Assembly (NCBI RefSeq): GCF_005886535.1
Contig: NZ_PNDS01000046.1
Location: 58,182 to 122,181, forward strand
Direction of reading: 5' to 3'
Source: Pseudoalteromonas sp. S2755
Lineage (GTDB): Bacteria > Pseudomonadota > Gammaproteobacteria > Enterobacterales > Alteromonadaceae
DNA length: 64,000 bases
Below the pieces are notes generated by a model. The model was not told the DNA's origin. It worked only from the letters and a program-made list of their open reading frames with translations, and searched no databases. Both the position numbers and the translations under genes were made by a program. Shown here one piece after another: positions 62,616 through 64,000 of this stretch; the first letter of the stretch is position 1, and the number at the start of each line of letters is the position of its first letter.

Positions 62616-63923
62616 ATGATGAATACGCAACTTCCTAAAATCGTGATAGTCGGTGGTGGTGCTGGTGGTTTAGAGTTGGCTACACAGCTAGGACATAAAC
62701 TCGGGAAAAAGCGCCAAGCAGAAATCTTATTAATTGATAAAAATCGTAGCCATATTTGGAAGCCGCTGCTCCATGAAGTCGCGACAGGATCTATTGACGC
62801 TGACTTAGATGGTGTGGTTTATTCTGCTCATGCGGCAAAGCATTATTATCAGTTTCAACTCGGCAGTTTTAGCCACGTAGACTCAATCAATAACACCATC
62901 ACGCTGAGCGAGCTAAGAGACGAACTCGGTCATCGTATTCTCCCAGAGCGACAAGTCAACTATGACTATTTAGTGCTTGCTATTGGTAGTATTAGCAATG
63001 ATTTTAATACTCCAGGGGTCAAGGAACACTGCTTCTTTCTCGATTCAAATCAGCAAGCTGAGCGATTTCAGCATGCACTTCTCGATAACTTTACACGCTT
63101 ACATCAAGACGATGATCAGAAGCATTCGTTAACTATTGGCATTGTTGGTGGTGGTGCTACAGGCGTTGAGCTTTCTGCTGAGCTGTATCATGTGTCTGAC
63201 ATGTTGAAAATGTACGGGCTGAATAAAATGACTGCCAAACGCCTTCGTATCGATTTAATAGAAGCAGGTCCTCGAATATTACCAGCACTCCCTGAGCGTA
63301 TTGCCAATTCAGCTAAACGGGAGCTGGTGAAGCTAGGTGTCACGGTGCGAGAAGGTACCCAAGTAAAGCAGGCAACTGAAGACAGTTTTATTACTAAAGA
63401 AGATGAGCAGCTAAAGGCAGACATCAAAGTGTGGGCTGCGGGGGTAAAAGCACCTGACTTTATTAAAGAGATTGGGCTGTTCGAGCTTACTCGCAATAAT
63501 CAAATTAAGGTAAATCAATACTTACAAAGCAGTGTAGATGAGCATATTTATGTCATCGGTGATTGCTGCGCATTTACCCAAGCGGATGGTACTCAAGTGC
63601 CGCCGCGTGCTCAGTCCGCCCATCAAATGGCGCAATGTGTAGAGAAAAATCTAATCGCAGCATTAAAAAATCAATCTTTGCACGAGTTTACCTATAGTGA
63701 CCACGGCTCTTTAGTGAATTTATCTCGTTATAGCACCGTTGGTAGTTTAATGGGAAACCTAACCAGCAATAGCTTTTTTATTGAAGGTAAGATAGCGCGA
63801 TTCATGTACATCTCGTTGTATAGAATGCATCAGCGCGCAATCCATGGTATCGCAAAAACTTTTGCACTATGGATAAGCGAAAAGGTGCTTAGAGTGGTAC
63901 GGCCAAAAATGAAACTGCATTAA
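62616..63923 (+). CDS. ndh: Type II NADH dehydrogenase
   Basis: A 435-residue FAD enzyme that passes electrons from NADH to quinone without pumping protons. KIVIVGGGAGGLELATQL is the N-terminal FAD loop; IGIVGGGATGVELSAEL (about residues 168-184) is the NAD loop. VYVIGDCCA-type HIYVIGDCCAF is the second FAD-binding block. The C-terminal region (about 365-435) has the amphipathic helices that anchor it to the membrane. AAGGGC is 5 bases before ATG 62616; a second ATG follows directly. Length matches E. coli Ndh (434). Confidence 0.95.
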   Translation: MMNTQLPKIVIVGGGAGGLELATQLGHKLGKKRQAEILLIDKNRSHIWKPLLHEVATGSIDADLDGVVYSAHAAKHYYQFQLGSFSHVDSINNTITLSELRDELGHRILPERQVNYDYLVLAIGSISNDFNTPGVKEHCFFLDSNQQAERFQHALLDNFTRLHQDDDQKHSLTIGIVGGGATGVELSAELYHVSDMLKMYGLNKMTAKRLRIDLIEAGPRILPALPERIANSAKRELVKLGVTVREGTQVKQATEDSFITKEDEQLKADIKVWAAGVKAPDFIKEIGLFELTRNNQIKVNQYLQSSVDEHIYVIGDCCAFTQADGTQVPPRAQSAHQMAQCVEKNLIAALKNQSLHEFTYSDHGSLVNLSRYSTVGSLMGNLTSNSFFIEGKIARFMYISLYRMHQRAIHGIAKTFALWISEKVLRVVRPKMKLH

Positions 63924-63935
63924 ACCTAGTTTGCT

Positions 63936-64000
63936 ATATTATACCAATTGAATTAATTCTCTAATCAATTTGAAGGGTGAAATAGCATATTAGCTTCGTT
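63936..64000. repeat. Intergenic repeat with TATACCAATTG motif
   Basis: TATACCAATTG with AATTAATTCTC, then TAATCAATTTGAAGGG, forming an imperfect hairpin (AATTGAATTA against TAATCAATT). This motif is common between genes in Pseudoalteromonas. The element reaches the window end and may be cut off. Confidence 0.45.

Overview
The window is chromosomal DNA of a marine gammaproteobacterium, most likely Pseudoalteromonas or a close Alteromonadales relative. The case rests on moderate-to-low GC, many sodium-coupled transporters (NhaD, SNF-type, AGCS, Ca2+/Na+), families typical of that order (DUF2989, DUF1315, GAPDH of about 480 residues, a lysine riboswitch on lysC), and the intergenic TATACCAATTG motif at the right end. 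I see no rRNA, tRNA, CRISPR array, intact insertion sequence or prophage. The assignment is inference from gene content, not from a marker gene.

Layout. 0-5.3 kb (minus): a three-gene overlapping operon that looks like an MksF-MksE-MksB (JetA-JetB-JetC) SMC condensin, followed by a DUF4136 lipoprotein. 5.4-10.5 kb (plus): NhaD antiporter, a lysine riboswitch with lysC, a DUF924 protein and an SNF transporter. 10.5-19.6 kb: a DUF2989 lipoprotein, long-form GAPDH, M14 carboxypeptidase, AGCS symporter, and a small zinc-ribbon/DUF1315/DUF349 operon. Several of these genes end in textbook terminator hairpins. 19.7-24.7 kb: azoreductase with a divergent LysR gene, a PhnD-like binding protein paired with a histidine kinase, and an unknown protein.

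24.7-31.2 kb: a gene-poor stretch, a NIPSNAP gene interrupted by one in-frame TAG, a GNAT gene, an EamA transporter/MarR pair with two matching palindromes between them, a repeat-rich gap, and speB-speA (agmatine and putrescine synthesis). 31.4-38.6 kb: Ca2+/Na+ antiporter, secreted hydrolase, two unknown genes, and an operon of exported DJ-1-like protein, alpha/beta hydrolase, OmpR-type regulator and kinase, preceded by an 11-bp-spaced direct repeat. 38.6-43.7 kb: unknown acidic protein, GNAT, LysR/SDR pair, orphan histidine kinase.

43.8-48.2 kb: the most unusual locus. A BlaI/MecI-type repressor gene follows two 16-bp palindromes. After it come an M56 (BlaR1-like) membrane protease fused to a periplasmic LytM/M23 peptidase, a second M23 peptidase, and a DUF418 membrane protein. 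It resembles a beta-lactam sensor in which the penicillin-binding sensor is replaced by a peptidoglycan hydrolase fold. 48.3-57.6 kb: mostly single small metabolic genes (GNATs, rRNA-type methyltransferase, AraC with an AhpD-like protein, PhyH-type dioxygenase, DUF3291, PhzF, YaiI/DUF188, GFA, ACT, HPP, GrpB-like). 57.7-64 kb: a large gluzincin lipoprotein, a POT transporter with an inserted helical domain, a decayed amidohydrolase, and a type II NADH dehydrogenase.
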